From positions 437,466 to 501,465 of the forward strand of contig NZ_JARSBN010000003.1 of NCBI RefSeq assembly GCF_029624125.1: DNA of 64,000 nt, written 5' to 3'. The notes under the pieces were generated by a model that saw nothing but the letters and a program-made list of their open reading frames with translations, was not told where the DNA came from and did no database searches. Origin of the DNA: Winogradskyella marincola. GTDB taxonomy: Bacteria; Bacteroidota; Bacteroidia; Flavobacteriales; Flavobacteriaceae. Position numbers and translations under genes: made by a program. Positions 1-10,506 of this stretch are shown piece by piece. The number at the start of each line of letters is the position of its first letter. The first letter of the stretch is position 1.

Positions 1-270
1 TAGACTATTGGCCGAACAACAAGCTAAAGAAGAGGCAGAAAGAAAAGCGCAACAAGAAGCTGAAGCTAGAGCTAAACAATTGGCTGAGCAAAAAGCTAAA
101 GAAGAAGCTGAAGCTAAAGCCAAGGAGCAACAATTAGCAGAACAAAAGGCTCGTGAAGAAGCAGCTGAAAAAGCTAGACTGTTGGCCGAACAAAAAGCTA
201 AAGAAGAGGCAGAAAGAAAAGCGCAACAAGAAGTTGAAGCTAAACAATTGGCAGAGCAAAAAGCCAAAGA
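1..270 (+). repeat. 174-bp-period imperfect tandem repeat inside the coiled-coil gene
   Basis: The DNA beginning at 1 (tagactattggccgaacaa) recurs at 175 (tagactgttggccgaacaa) and stays nearly identical for about 80 bases, including the AERKAQQE codons, apart from a six-base (two-codon) indel near 65. The period of 174 bp is 58 codons, so copy changes would stay in frame. Shorter LAEQKA units lie between. The array probably continues upstream of the window. Confidence 0.75.
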
Positions 271-1174
271 GGAAGCCGATGCTAAAGACGAGTTAATAGA
301 AAATCCTAAAGATGAAATAGGAAAAACTATAGCTTCACTTACTAAAGATGCAGAATCAACTAACGCTCAACAAAATAAACTTTTAGAAGAGTTTGAAAAA
401 ATTGTTGACATAAAAGATGAGGATTTAAAAGATTTAAAAGAAGAAAACGATTTAAGTGATCAAGGTATTACTGTACAGCCAAAACCATTTAAAAGTGTCA
501 CTGCAGAAAATAACAAACTTAATGCTATAAAGTCTGATTTAGATGAAGTCATTAAATCACAAACAGAGAAAATAGATTCTTTAAATTCACTTTATGAAGA
601 ACGCTACAAGACTACAAAACTTGATGAAGTTAACTTGTTCTATAGAAAGAAAATAGAAAATTTAAAACTCAAGCAAGCTGAAGCAAAAACATTAAGATTA
701 CAGCTTAACAATAGATTAGAATTAATTAAGGAAGCAACAGAGTTTGAAAAGCGAAGACGAATTAAGCGTGCTGCTTTTGATAATGAACAAGATAGATATG
801 CTCAAGATAGAGCAATGCTTCAAAATATAAAACGAACAACTAAACCAACAGAGACTGCTTACACATCAGATGATTTTGATTTTGGTCAACAACAGAGTGA
901 AAACATTCAAATTTTGAAGAATGTTCGTCATACCGAAAGCGGTTACTATCTTATTATTGCTGTACACAGCGATATAAAAAAGAGAAATGAATTTATAACT
1001 AAAGTCATAGCTTCAGGACGTACTAATGTAGATTTCTTCTACGATGTTAACACTAGTAAATATTACATTTACTATAATAAATTTGATAGTATTAGTACAG
1101 CCAATAAAGCTATGGAAGATAAAGGAAATAGACCTTATAATGTAAAAATGTCCCTCGTAAAAATAGAAAATTAA
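2..1174 (+). CDS. C-terminal part of a coiled-coil protein with SPOR-like tail (5' end outside window)
   Basis: The gene enters from the left and only its last 390 or so residues are visible; the TTG at 8 is inside the repeat and is not a start. The visible part begins with a highly charged Ala/Glu/Lys/Gln coiled coil made of LAEQKAKEEAE-type repeats (to about residue 95), continues as a helical Asp/Lys/Glu-rich stretch, and ends in a compact domain of about 90 residues ('SGYYLIIAVHSD') that resembles SPOR-like tails. It lies 66 bp upstream of an SprB-repeat adhesin in the same direction. Long PorP/SprF-family or OmpA-like envelope proteins of flavobacteria often carry such extensions, so a T9SS or cell-envelope role is inferred; the diagnostic N-terminus is missing and the family cannot be fixed. 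Confidence 0.75.
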   Translation, partial: RLLAEQQAKEEAERKAQQEAEARAKQLAEQKAKEEAEAKAKEQQLAEQKAREEAAEKARLLAEQKAKEEAERKAQQEVEAKQLAEQKAKEEADAKDELIENPKDEIGKTIASLTKDAESTNAQQNKLLEEFEKIVDIKDEDLKDLKEENDLSDQGITVQPKPFKSVTAENNKLNAIKSDLDEVIKSQTEKIDSLNSLYEERYKTTKLDEVNLFYRKKIENLKLKQAEAKTLRLQLNNRLELIKEATEFEKRRRIKRAAFDNEQDRYAQDRAMLQNIKRTTKPTETAYTSDDFDFGQQQSENIQILKNVRHTESGYYLIIAVHSDIKKRNEFITKVIASGRTNVDFFYDVNTSKYYIYYNKFDSISTANKAMEDKGNRPYNVKMSLVKIEN

Positions 1175-1187
1175 ATAAGTTAAGCCG

Positions 1188-1225
1188 TTCTTCTTACAGA
1201 CTTTGCCCCAAGAATGTAAGAGGAA
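1188..1225 (+). promoter_or_regulatory. Intercistronic hairpin before the SprB-like adhesin
   Basis: Bases 1188-1198 (TTCTTCTTACA) pair with 1215-1225 (TGTAAGAGGAA) over 11 positions (10 Watson-Crick, one G-U), enclosing a 16-base loop. No T-run follows, so it does not look like an intrinsic terminator. It ends 15 bases before the adhesin ATG and covers most of the 66-bp gap, which suggests a role in mRNA processing or stability, or in translation (inference). Confidence 0.5.
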
Positions 1226-1240
1226 GTAAAACCTACTATC

Positions 1241-4200
1241 ATGAAAAAACCTACTTTTTCAAGAGCATTAATAGTCGTACTGGCACTTTGCTTTGGCATG
1301 GTCAGTTATGCACAAAATTACGTGCCATTCACACCAAGATTTAATGAAGATTTAAAAGGAGACATTGTATTAATTGGGAATAATATTCTGGGTCCAAATA
1401 ATGACGCATTTAACAATGGTAGTGTCTACAATCACAATGTTAATATGCAATATATAGACATTGATGGAGATGCTTCTACATTTAGCTCATCGAGTGCAGA
1501 TTTAGAAATTCCAAACCCTAATTGTTACCGAATTATATATGCAGGCTTATATTGGGGAGCCGTAAATCCTGGTAGCGAACCCATAACCGAAGTTAAAATA
1601 AAAGGACCAACAGGTGCATATAATGATGTTACTGGTACTGTTATTTTTGAAGCAAACGGCTCATCAATTGATGGTGGAGATAGTTTTTCTTACGCTTGTT
1701 TTGCAGATGTTACAAATTTTGTAACCAGTTTTGGGTCTGGTGCCGATTTAGGTACATATACAGTAGCAAACGTATCATCTGGTGTTGGAGAAACTGCAAA
1801 TTTCAACCCATACAACGGAACAGGTCAATCCGCAGGTTGGTCTCTTTTTATAGTTTATGAAGATCCAACACTTCCTGGAAAATCTATCACTAGTTTTGAT
1901 GGTTTTAGCGCCATTAGTGTTCCTGGTGGAAATCCTAACTTAGATATTCCTGTTAATGGTTTTAGAACCGTTCCTGCTCCTGCTCCAGTAAGAGCTAATT
2001 TTGCTTTTGCTACGTTAGAAGGAGACAGTCCAATATTAGGAGATAGACTACGATTAAATGGTGTTAGTTTATCTACTACAGACCGTCCTGTGTCTAATTT
2101 TTTCAATAGTTCTGTAACACGATTGGATGCAACTCCGGTTACAAACCGAGTGCCTAATAGTACAAATACACTTGGTTTTGACACTGGTACAATTGCGATT
2201 CCTAATCCTGGAAACTCAGTAATAGCCAATGACGCAACGTCTGGTACAATTCGGTTAGAAACAAGTGGAGATACTTATTTTCCTTATTTCTTTGCTTTTG
2301 CTGTAGAAATCATTGAACCAGATATAGTACTTACTAAAATTGTTGAAGATGATGCTGGCAACGATATTGGTGGTCAATTGGTAGATCTTGGCGCTCAATT
2401 AAATTATGTCATAGGGTTTCAAAATGTCGGAAATGATAATGCTACTAATTTTCAGATTAGAGACATTTTACCAATCAATATTATTTACAACCATCCTACA
2501 GATTTAATTCTTCCTCCTGGTGTCACAGTTGCTAGTTACAATCCTGTAACTAGAGAGCTGGTTTTTGATATAGACAACTCTCTTGTTGAAGAAAATGATC
2601 CACAATATGAAATTCGAATTGAAGTACAAGTAGTAAATAGCTGTGGTGATCTGGCTGATGCGTGTTCAAATATTATCAACAACCAGGCTTATGCAACTTA
2701 TAATGGATTTTATAATCCAACATTTCAGATTACAGATGATCCAAGTTTAAATAGCAATACAGGCTGTTTATTAACACCACAAGCAACTAACTTCTTAGCA
2801 GATTTAGATTGTGAATTTGTTGAAGAAATCATTCTTTGTGGTGATACTGTAGAGCTTACTGCTGCCAATGGTTATGATTCTTATGCTTGGTCTACAAGTC
2901 CAACAGGAACACCTGTTATTGGTAATACTCAAACTATTACAGTTGATGCAACTGGAACTTATTATTCATTCAATACTGCTGTTGCGCCTTGTCAATCTAT
3001 AGAGCAAATTTATGAAGTTGAACTTTTTGGTGGTGATATTGAAAACCCAGTAATTCCTTATGCTGATGAAGTTGTAACTTGTCCTAATGATGGTAAATTA
3101 TTACCTAACATTTTTCTTTGTGGTGCTGATGATTCAAGATTTATAGAAACAAATATATCTGATTCTATTTCTATAATCTGGGAACAATTAGACGAGTCTA
3201 GCTGTGCTGCTGTATCAGATCCAGATTGTGCTAACGAAGATGCTGCTTGTACTTGGAATGAAGTCGCTACAGGTGCAGATTTTCTAGCAAATGCTGCTGG
3301 TCAGTTTAGACTAACTATTAATTATCCTGGAGGTTGTTTCAACAGATTCTATTTTAATGTTTATCAAAACTTATTAGTACCAACTGTTGTTTCTACTGAT
3401 ATCATTTGTACAACTCAAGGTAGTATTACAGTTAACGATGTGCCTTCTGGATACGAGTTTAGTATCGATGGCACCAACTTTCAATCGAGTAATGTATTTA
3501 CAGTAACAACACCTGGAACTTATCAAGTTTATGTAAGACAGATTGGTGTACCAACTAATCCTTGTATTTTCTCTGTTCCAGATGTTTTAATTAGAGAACG
3601 TGATTTTACAGTAACTTCTACAGTGTTTCAACCGCTTTGTTTTGGTGATAAAGGAAGCATACAACTCGCTGCTAATGATGTAGATCCACAATACACTTTT
3701 ACATTAAGTGAAAACGGAACTGTGGTAAACACTGTTGGCCCAATAATAGAAAACACTTATGAGTTTGAAAACTTAAATCCAGGAACTTACACAGCAACAG
3801 TAGAAACTGAAAATGGATGTTTATACACCGAAGATGTTACTATTGTTGAGCCACCTTTATTAATGGTAACTGCTGCTGTAACAGTACCGTTAACCTGTAC
3901 TGAAGGTGAAATTACTATTTATCCTGAAGGAGGAACACCCCCTTACTTCTACTTTATTAATGGTTATACAGATTTTCAAACTGTACCAGAAATTGTAGTG
4001 ACTTCAGGAGGAACGTTTGATATACTTGTAGTTGACTCTAACAACTGTACTGCAACAACCACAATTTCTGTGGATGAAATTCCTGCACCAGAATTTAACG
4101 TAACATCAACAGATATTCTATGTGGTGGTACAGGAGATACTGGTACCATTACGATAAATGTTACCAATCCAAATGGAAATGCTATTGAGTATAGTATTGA

Positions 4201-7200
4201 TGGCGGAACTACATTCTCTAACGCATCATTATTTACAGGTTTAGTTGCAGGAAATTACGACGTAGTTTTACAATACACGTCAGGTCCTTCGGTTTGTACA
4301 ACAGATCCTCAAACTATAACTATAATTGAAAATGCAGCCATTTCTGGAACAGCAGAATTGTCAGCACCTTTTACTTGTAATGGCACTGGTGAGATAACTG
4401 TAACAAGCGTATCTGGTGGAAATCCTCCTTATGAATACAGTATAGATGGTGTTAATTTTCAAACCAGTAATGTATTCACAGGCTTAACACAAGGTACATA
4501 TACCATTACTATTAGCGATACTAATATTTGTACAGCTGTTACAAACACTATTACTATAGATGCTTTAAATCCTCCAACAGACATGGATTTTACTAGTACT
4601 CCTGTAACCTGTCCTGCATTAACTAGCGATGTTACAATATCTAATGTTGTTGGCGGAAATGGTACTTTAGAATATCAAATTATAGCTCCAGCCTCTGCTG
4701 CAACAGCATATCAAACTTCAAATGTGTTTACTGGTCTTGCACCAGATACGTATACGTTTCAGGTAAGAGATGAAAATGATTGTACCTATAACGAATCTTA
4801 TACTATAGATCCTATCCCAAGTCCAACTATAAATGTTGTACTTACTGAAACTTTAGACTGTACTGCAACTCCTGATGCTGAATTAACAGGAACCATTACA
4901 GGTACTGCTCCTTACACTTATGAAGTTTCTATTAATGGAGCAGCTTATAGTGCTTTAGGAAGTACTCCTTCAACATTTACTTATAATACTGCTACAGCAG
5001 GTACATATCAATTCCAAGTGACGGATGCGAATGGTTGTACTGCTGAATCTGGTATTATAACGGTAAACCCAATTTCACCACCTGCTTTTAGTGCAGTTGT
5101 TGAAAGTCAACCTATACTTTGTAATGGAGATGCAAATGGTTCTATAGACATTACTATAGATACTACTGTTGGTACTCCGCCATTTACTATAAATGTGAAT
5201 AATGATACCACAGGAACGGATTACGGTACACAAACATCTGGTTTAACTGCTGGTACATATACCATCACAATAACTGATGCCAATTCATGTTCTACAACTG
5301 AAACTATAACTCTTTCTGAGCCAGATGCCATCACTTTCGATTTAAGTAAAGTAGATATTACATGTAATAATCCTGGAGGTTCTTCTTTAGGTTCTATTAC
5401 CGTTGAAAATGTTGCTGGTGGTACTGCGCCATTTACCTATTTTATTTCTAACAATTTTGGTGATGTTATTCCTGGCAACCCATATAATGCGACTTCAAAT
5501 GAAGATCATACATTCAATATTATTAACTATGGAAATTATACTGTTAATGTAGTAGATGCTAATGGTTGTAGTTTGTCTCAACAAATAACGATGGCTTCAC
5601 CTCCATCAGATTTAATTATTAATGTTAATATTTCTGTACCAGATTGTACAACAGGTGGTACTGCTGAAGTTACTGCTGTATCAGCTGTAGGTAGTGGTAG
5701 TTATGAGTTCGGAATTTTAGAATTCAATACAATTCCATATACAACAAGTTATTTACCACCAGATACACCAGGTGGAGATACTAGAACGTTTACCAACTTG
5801 ATTCCAGGTGTGGTTTATACCTTTGTTGTTCATGATTTAGTGACAGATTGTTACTTTGTAAAATCTGCAGATGCAGCTATAGATCCTGCTTCTACCCTAA
5901 CTTCTACTGTAGCTCCAAACAATGTTACATGTCTTGGTGCAGCTGATGGAAGTGTGACCTTTACAATAGATAATTTTGATAGCACAACAACCTCTGTTGA
6001 TTACACCATCTATTCAGCTTATGATAATCAATTGGTAGATGGACCAAACACTATTGCGGTAACATTTGGTACTCCTGAAACGGTTACAACTCCAAACCCA
6101 GGAACATTATCACCTGGTCAATATTACTTAGTGTTTACAGAAAATGGTTCTGGTTCTTTTAATGGTTGTGAAACTGCTTCACAAATATTCGAAATTCTTG
6201 AATCTCCTGTAGCTTTGGATTTAACAGTTTCTGTTGATCAAAACGCTAATTGTAATCCAAACTCTGGTGTTATTAGTGCCATAGGACAAAATGGAACGGC
6301 ACCATATCAATATCAAATTACAACTACTGCTACTGCTCCACTAGCTACTGATGCTGGTTGGGATGTTTCAAGTGTATTTAATGTCGATGCTGGTACTTAC
6401 TACATTCATGTTTTAGATGCTTATGGATGTATTGTAACAAGTCCTGCTAGCATTGTTGATATGGATGACTCACCTCAAATATCAGCTTCAGTAACTAATG
6501 CTTGTGAGCTACAAGATGGTGATTATGAAATTGTAGTAAACTTAGACACACCAAGTACTGCACCATATAGTTTTAGTATAGATGGAGGTGCTTTTCAAAC
6601 ACAGTCTGCACCTTTCACAATCTCTAATGTATTTGCAGGTACACATACTATAGAAATTCAAGATGCTAATGGTTGTTCTGATTTGGTAACTATTGATGTT
6701 GCTGAACCAATCGATGTTGTTGCAGATGTTACTGCAATGCCGTCTTGTAATAATGATGATGGTGAAATTACAGTAACAGGTTCTGGTGGTTCTGGTACTT
6801 ATGCTTATAGTATTTCTCCTAGTCCTGCTTCAGTAAGTTTATCTGGTAACATCTTTACTGGTGTACCTTCAGGTATTTATACAATTACAATTACGGATAC
6901 GGTATTGTCTTGTACTTCTGAAACTACAATTTCAGTAAGCGAGCCAACTTCACCGCAATTTACATTAACATCTGATAGTGTGACGTGTTTTGGTGATAAT
7001 ACTGGGACATTCGAGATTAACATCACAAACTTTACAGGTGCTTATACCTATGAAGTATTTGATAGTGTTGGTACATCTGTTACAGGTATTGTAAATGCTA
7101 ACACAGCTACAAATCCATTGACGGTAACAGGTATGGAAGCTGGTAGTTTTGATGTTGTAATCACTCAAACAGATTTCCCATATTGTTCTAATTCAGGAAG

Positions 7201-9463
7201 TGTGGTTATAAGTTCTCCGCAAGAGGCTTTGACTTTAAATCTAGTTGAATCTTCAAACGTAACATGTACTGATAGTGAAGGTACAATAACAGCTATTGCA
7301 GATGGTGGTTGGGGCAATTACGAATATGAATTAACAGGTGATGCTACAGTTGCTTTTTCTTCAAATAATGTATTCGAAAATTTATCAGCTGGTACATACA
7401 CAGTAAATGTTAGAGATGCTGAAGGTTGTTTTGCTTCAGAAACAATAATCCTTAGTTTACCTGATCCAATTACAGCAACATTTACGCCAAGTACCACTGT
7501 TTTAGATTGTTTTGGCGATCAGAATGCAAGTATAACTGTAGATATGGTTTCTGGTGGACAAGGCAGCAACTATGTATATACTTTAAATACTATTGCACCT
7601 GTTGCAAGTTCTTCTGGTCCACAAACGTCTAACGTGTTTAACGATTTAGGAGCAGGAACTTACACAGTAACTATAACTGATGGTTTTGACTGTGAAATGA
7701 CGTCTCTTGAAATTGAAATAGAAAACCCTACTCCACTTGATGTTAATTTAGTAAGAACAACAACACAAACGTGTTTAACTGAATCTACATTAACGCTTAG
7801 TGCCTCTGGTGGCACAGGACCATACGAGTATAGTAGCACTGTTGATTTTACAACAGTTATAGGAAGTTTTGCGTCTTCAACAACGTTCTCAGTTCCTGAA
7901 GGTACTTATAACTACTACGTGAGAGATGCTAACGGTTGTATTTCTAACGTATCTAACGATATTACAGTTGATCCATTACCTGAGTTAGTAATAAATCTAG
8001 AATCTTCTAATCCTACTATTAATTGTGCTGGTGACAATACTGGATCAATTTTAGCCACAGCTCAAGGTGGATTAGGAGATTATAGTTACACGCTTCAAGA
8101 TACATCAGGTGCAACTATAAATGCGACTCAAAATACACCTGGATATTTTACAGAATTAGTAGCAGGTGATTATTTGGTCCTGGTAGAAAGTGGAGATTGT
8201 GAAGTAACTTCTGCACCAATATCAATTACTGAGCCTACAACAGCATTAGACGCAACTATTGACGTTAATAACATTACATGTGCTGGAAGCAATAATGGCT
8301 CTGTAATCGTTTCTGCTACTGGTGGAACAGGTACAATTCAATATGCAATTTCACCACAATTAAATCAGTTTTTTGAAACCAATACTTTTGAAAACCTTTC
8401 TGCTGGTGAGTACACTTTAATTGTTCAAGATCAATTGGGTTGTTATTTAACGTTCGATTTTACAATTGTAGATCCAGAGCCAGTAATTATTACAATATTA
8501 CCAGATGCTTTCTTCCCAGAATTGTGTGCTGGTGATGGTGATGGAGAATTTAGTATTGAAATAGATGGTGGAAATCTACCATACAGTGTAAGTCTTGATA
8601 GTTATGAAGGTCCTTATACAACAGGAAGTGCAACACAAACGGTATTCGATTTTACCAATCTTGAAGGAGGTGATCATATCGTTTATGTTAGAGATGCTCA
8701 AGGTTGTGAATCTGAATGGAACATCACGTTCCCTGAGCCTATAGTCTTTAATCCTGAAATTACTTTAGAATATACCTGTGAGAATAATGCGCAAAGTAAT
8801 ATGGTAACTGTAATACTTGATGTATCTGATGAAGAATTATCAGAGTTTGATTATTCTTTGGATGGTGGAGACTATCAATTAAGTAATCTGTTTGAAAATG
8901 TGCCTGTAGGAACAGGACATTATATAGACGTAAGACATACTAATGGATGTATCCAAAGAACAGAATTGTTTGATATTGAAGGTTATGAGCCTATTGGTTT
9001 AACCTTGGCTGAAGGTGAGCTTAATGAAATCATAGCAAGTGCTACTGGTGGAACTGGAGATTACACCTTTACCATGAATGATGAAAACTATGGAAGCACA
9101 AACACATATAATATTACTGAAACTGGTGTCTATGTTGTAACGGTTACAGATAGCGCTGGATGTACTGCTGAAGCAGAAATTGAACTAGAATTTGTTGGAC
9201 CATGTATACCTAATTGGTTTACACCAAATGGTGATGGCGAATATGATACTTGGGCTCCTGGTTGTGTGGACAACTACCCTAACTTAACCTTCGATATTTT
9301 TGACCGTTATGGTCGTAAAATAGCAACCTACAGAGTTGGTGAAGTTTGGGATGGCAGATACAATGGTCACGAATTACCTACTGGTGACTACTGGTTTGTT
9401 GTACAAACTAACGACCCAAATGTGAATAAAGAATTTGTTGGCCACTTTACGCTATACAGATAA
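1241..9463 (+). CDS. SprB-repeat surface adhesin, gliding-motility type, with T9SS type B sorting domain
   Basis: This 2740-residue secreted protein has a Sec signal peptide (residues 1-25, ending VSYAQ). An N-terminal domain of about 340 residues ('RIIYAGLYWGA', 'GWSLFIVYED') comes first. A DUF11-like domain follows (about 362-470, 'VLTKIVEDDAGNDIGG'), then a PKD-like segment near 530-600. About 22 SprB-type repeats of 80-90 residues occupy about 715-2600, each with Cys near its start, a G-S/E-I-T strand, 'PYxYSIDG' and 'GTYTxxxxDxxGC'. The last 85 residues ('PNWFTPNGDGEYDTWAPG', 'FDRYGRK', 'WDGRYNGHELPTGDYWF') are the CHU_C/gliding-motility C-terminal signal that targets cargo through T9SS. 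SprB of Flavobacterium johnsoniae is a mobile cell-surface adhesin of about 6500 residues; this is a smaller relative, so a role in gliding or attachment is inferred. A PorP/SprF gene follows after 32 bp. Confidence 0.93.
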   Translation: MKKPTFSRALIVVLALCFGMVSYAQNYVPFTPRFNEDLKGDIVLIGNNILGPNNDAFNNGSVYNHNVNMQYIDIDGDASTFSSSSADLEIPNPNCYRIIYAGLYWGAVNPGSEPITEVKIKGPTGAYNDVTGTVIFEANGSSIDGGDSFSYACFADVTNFVTSFGSGADLGTYTVANVSSGVGETANFNPYNGTGQSAGWSLFIVYEDPTLPGKSITSFDGFSAISVPGGNPNLDIPVNGFRTVPAPAPVRANFAFATLEGDSPILGDRLRLNGVSLSTTDRPVSNFFNSSVTRLDATPVTNRVPNSTNTLGFDTGTIAIPNPGNSVIANDATSGTIRLETSGDTYFPYFFAFAVEIIEPDIVLTKIVEDDAGNDIGGQLVDLGAQLNYVIGFQNVGNDNATNFQIRDILPINIIYNHPTDLILPPGVTVASYNPVTRELVFDIDNSLVEENDPQYEIRIEVQVVNSCGDLADACSNIINNQAYATYNGFYNPTFQITDDPSLNSNTGCLLTPQATNFLADLDCEFVEEIILCGDTVELTAANGYDSYAWSTSPTGTPVIGNTQTITVDATGTYYSFNTAVAPCQSIEQIYEVELFGGDIENPVIPYADEVVTCPNDGKLLPNIFLCGADDSRFIETNISDSISIIWEQLDESSCAAVSDPDCANEDAACTWNEVATGADFLANAAGQFRLTINYPGGCFNRFYFNVYQNLLVPTVVSTDIICTTQGSITVNDVPSGYEFSIDGTNFQSSNVFTVTTPGTYQVYVRQIGVPTNPCIFSVPDVLIRERDFTVTSTVFQPLCFGDKGSIQLAANDVDPQYTFTLSENGTVVNTVGPIIENTYEFENLNPGTYTATVETENGCLYTEDVTIVEPPLLMVTAAVTVPLTCTEGEITIYPEGGTPPYFYFINGYTDFQTVPEIVVTSGGTFDILVVDSNNCTATTTISVDEIPAPEFNVTSTDILCGGTGDTGTITINVTNPNGNAIEYSIDGGTTFSNASLFTGLVAGNYDVVLQYTSGPSVCTTDPQTITIIENAAISGTAELSAPFTCNGTGEITVTSVSGGNPPYEYSIDGVNFQTSNVFTGLTQGTYTITISDTNICTAVTNTITIDALNPPTDMDFTSTPVTCPALTSDVTISNVVGGNGTLEYQIIAPASAATAYQTSNVFTGLAPDTYTFQVRDENDCTYNESYTIDPIPSPTINVVLTETLDCTATPDAELTGTITGTAPYTYEVSINGAAYSALGSTPSTFTYNTATAGTYQFQVTDANGCTAESGIITVNPISPPAFSAVVESQPILCNGDANGSIDITIDTTVGTPPFTINVNNDTTGTDYGTQTSGLTAGTYTITITDANSCSTTETITLSEPDAITFDLSKVDITCNNPGGSSLGSITVENVAGGTAPFTYFISNNFGDVIPGNPYNATSNEDHTFNIINYGNYTVNVVDANGCSLSQQITMASPPSDLIINVNISVPDCTTGGTAEVTAVSAVGSGSYEFGILEFNTIPYTTSYLPPDTPGGDTRTFTNLIPGVVYTFVVHDLVTDCYFVKSADAAIDPASTLTSTVAPNNVTCLGAADGSVTFTIDNFDSTTTSVDYTIYSAYDNQLVDGPNTIAVTFGTPETVTTPNPGTLSPGQYYLVFTENGSGSFNGCETASQIFEILESPVALDLTVSVDQNANCNPNSGVISAIGQNGTAPYQYQITTTATAPLATDAGWDVSSVFNVDAGTYYIHVLDAYGCIVTSPASIVDMDDSPQISASVTNACELQDGDYEIVVNLDTPSTAPYSFSIDGGAFQTQSAPFTISNVFAGTHTIEIQDANGCSDLVTIDVAEPIDVVADVTAMPSCNNDDGEITVTGSGGSGTYAYSISPSPASVSLSGNIFTGVPSGIYTITITDTVLSCTSETTISVSEPTSPQFTLTSDSVTCFGDNTGTFEINITNFTGAYTYEVFDSVGTSVTGIVNANTATNPLTVTGMEAGSFDVVITQTDFPYCSNSGSVVISSPQEALTLNLVESSNVTCTDSEGTITAIADGGWGNYEYELTGDATVAFSSNNVFENLSAGTYTVNVRDAEGCFASETIILSLPDPITATFTPSTTVLDCFGDQNASITVDMVSGGQGSNYVYTLNTIAPVASSSGPQTSNVFNDLGAGTYTVTITDGFDCEMTSLEIEIENPTPLDVNLVRTTTQTCLTESTLTLSASGGTGPYEYSSTVDFTTVIGSFASSTTFSVPEGTYNYYVRDANGCISNVSNDITVDPLPELVINLESSNPTINCAGDNTGSILATAQGGLGDYSYTLQDTSGATINATQNTPGYFTELVAGDYLVLVESGDCEVTSAPISITEPTTALDATIDVNNITCAGSNNGSVIVSATGGTGTIQYAISPQLNQFFETNTFENLSAGEYTLIVQDQLGCYLTFDFTIVDPEPVIITILPDAFFPELCAGDGDGEFSIEIDGGNLPYSVSLDSYEGPYTTGSATQTVFDFTNLEGGDHIVYVRDAQGCESEWNITFPEPIVFNPEITLEYTCENNAQSNMVTVILDVSDEELSEFDYSLDGGDYQLSNLFENVPVGTGHYIDVRHTNGCIQRTELFDIEGYEPIGLTLAEGELNEIIASATGGTGDYTFTMNDENYGSTNTYNITETGVYVVTVTDSAGCTAEAEIELEFVGPCIPNWFTPNGDGEYDTWAPGCVDNYPNLTFDIFDRYGRKIATYRVGEVWDGRYNGHELPTGDYWFVVQTNDPNVNKEFVGHFTLYR

Positions 9464-9495
9464 GCCCCTTAATCTAATGAACTAAACCTAATAAG

Positions 9496-10485
9496 ATGAA
9501 AAGAATTTTAACATATATAGTTTTCCTTACTATAGCGCAAGGCTTTAGTCAAGAGCTCAACTTACCAGTTTGGACACAATACTTGGCTGATAATGATTTT
9601 GTAATTTCACCAACCTATGCTGGTATTGGAGACAATTTAAAAATTAGAGCAAACGGATTAACGCAATGGGTTGGAATTAAAGATGCTCCAGATAATCAAT
9701 CGATTTATGCAGATTTTAGAATATCTAATCGTTCAGGAATTGGAGTATCTGCATACAATGATAAAAATGGTAACACACGCCAAAAAGGTCTTAAGTTATC
9801 TTTTGCGCATCACTTAATTTTAGATTGGAAATCTAAACAGTACTTATCCCTTGGTTTATCATATAACATCAATAATTTTAGAATTGATATTGAAAACTTT
9901 AATACTACGTATGAAATTCCAATTTTAGATCCTGCTATTAATGGAGATAGAGCTGTTAGCAATAACAACTTTGATGCTGGTTTGCTTTACCGATGGAAAG
10001 ATTTCTATCTAAGCTTTAACGCAAACAATATTATCTCAAAAGACATTGAAGATTTTACAGGAGGTATTGAGCCACGTTTATTATTAAACTATCAAGTTTA
10101 TTCTGGTTATGTATATACACCTAAGCACAATAAATATGTGGAGTTTGAACCATCTGTTTTCTTTCAGTTTTTTGATAGTGATAATCGTTCTGCAACAGAC
10201 CTTAATTTTAAGTACAGAAAGTTTAACAGAAATGGAGACTACTATTGGATTGGTGCTTCGTATCGTTTCTTAAACGATCAGTTTTTAGATCCTTTAAACC
10301 TTGGCCCTATGGCTGGTATACTTCATAACAAGCTATATTTTGCATACTCATACCAATTAACATTCAACGATTTATCTGGTTACAATTCAGGTACACATGT
10401 TGTAACGATTGGTCTTAACTTAATGCAAAGTGCCAGTAATTGTCCATGTACAAAAGGTAGTAGTCAGAGTTACTACAGATTATAA
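9496..10485 (+). CDS. PorP/SprF family type IX secretion membrane protein
   Basis: This 329-residue outer-membrane beta-barrel protein has a signal peptide (MKRILTYIVFLTIAQGFSQ) followed by the family's opening 'LPVWTQYLADNDFVISPTYAGI'-like segment. Family members attach to T9SS and are needed for secretion or surface anchoring of a partner adhesin; SprF serves SprB. Its place 32 bp after the SprB-like gene, in the same direction and closed by a terminator at 10507, makes it the probable dedicated partner of that adhesin. Its length matches the family's usual 300-340 residues. Confidence 0.9.
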   Translation: MKRILTYIVFLTIAQGFSQELNLPVWTQYLADNDFVISPTYAGIGDNLKIRANGLTQWVGIKDAPDNQSIYADFRISNRSGIGVSAYNDKNGNTRQKGLKLSFAHHLILDWKSKQYLSLGLSYNINNFRIDIENFNTTYEIPILDPAINGDRAVSNNNFDAGLLYRWKDFYLSFNANNIISKDIEDFTGGIEPRLLLNYQVYSGYVYTPKHNKYVEFEPSVFFQFFDSDNRSATDLNFKYRKFNRNGDYYWIGASYRFLNDQFLDPLNLGPMAGILHNKLYFAYSYQLTFNDLSGYNSGTHVVTIGLNLMQSASNCPCTKGSSQSYYRL

Positions 10486-10506
10486 AGTTCATTATTTTCT
10501 TATATA

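Noticed and set aside
1855-2229. Antisense reading frame of 124 codons inside the adhesin gene
   Set aside because: It mirrors the Thr/Pro/Val-rich coding of the adhesin and has no leader or promoter. Other antisense frames in this gene (3976-4167, 6965-7168) are the same.
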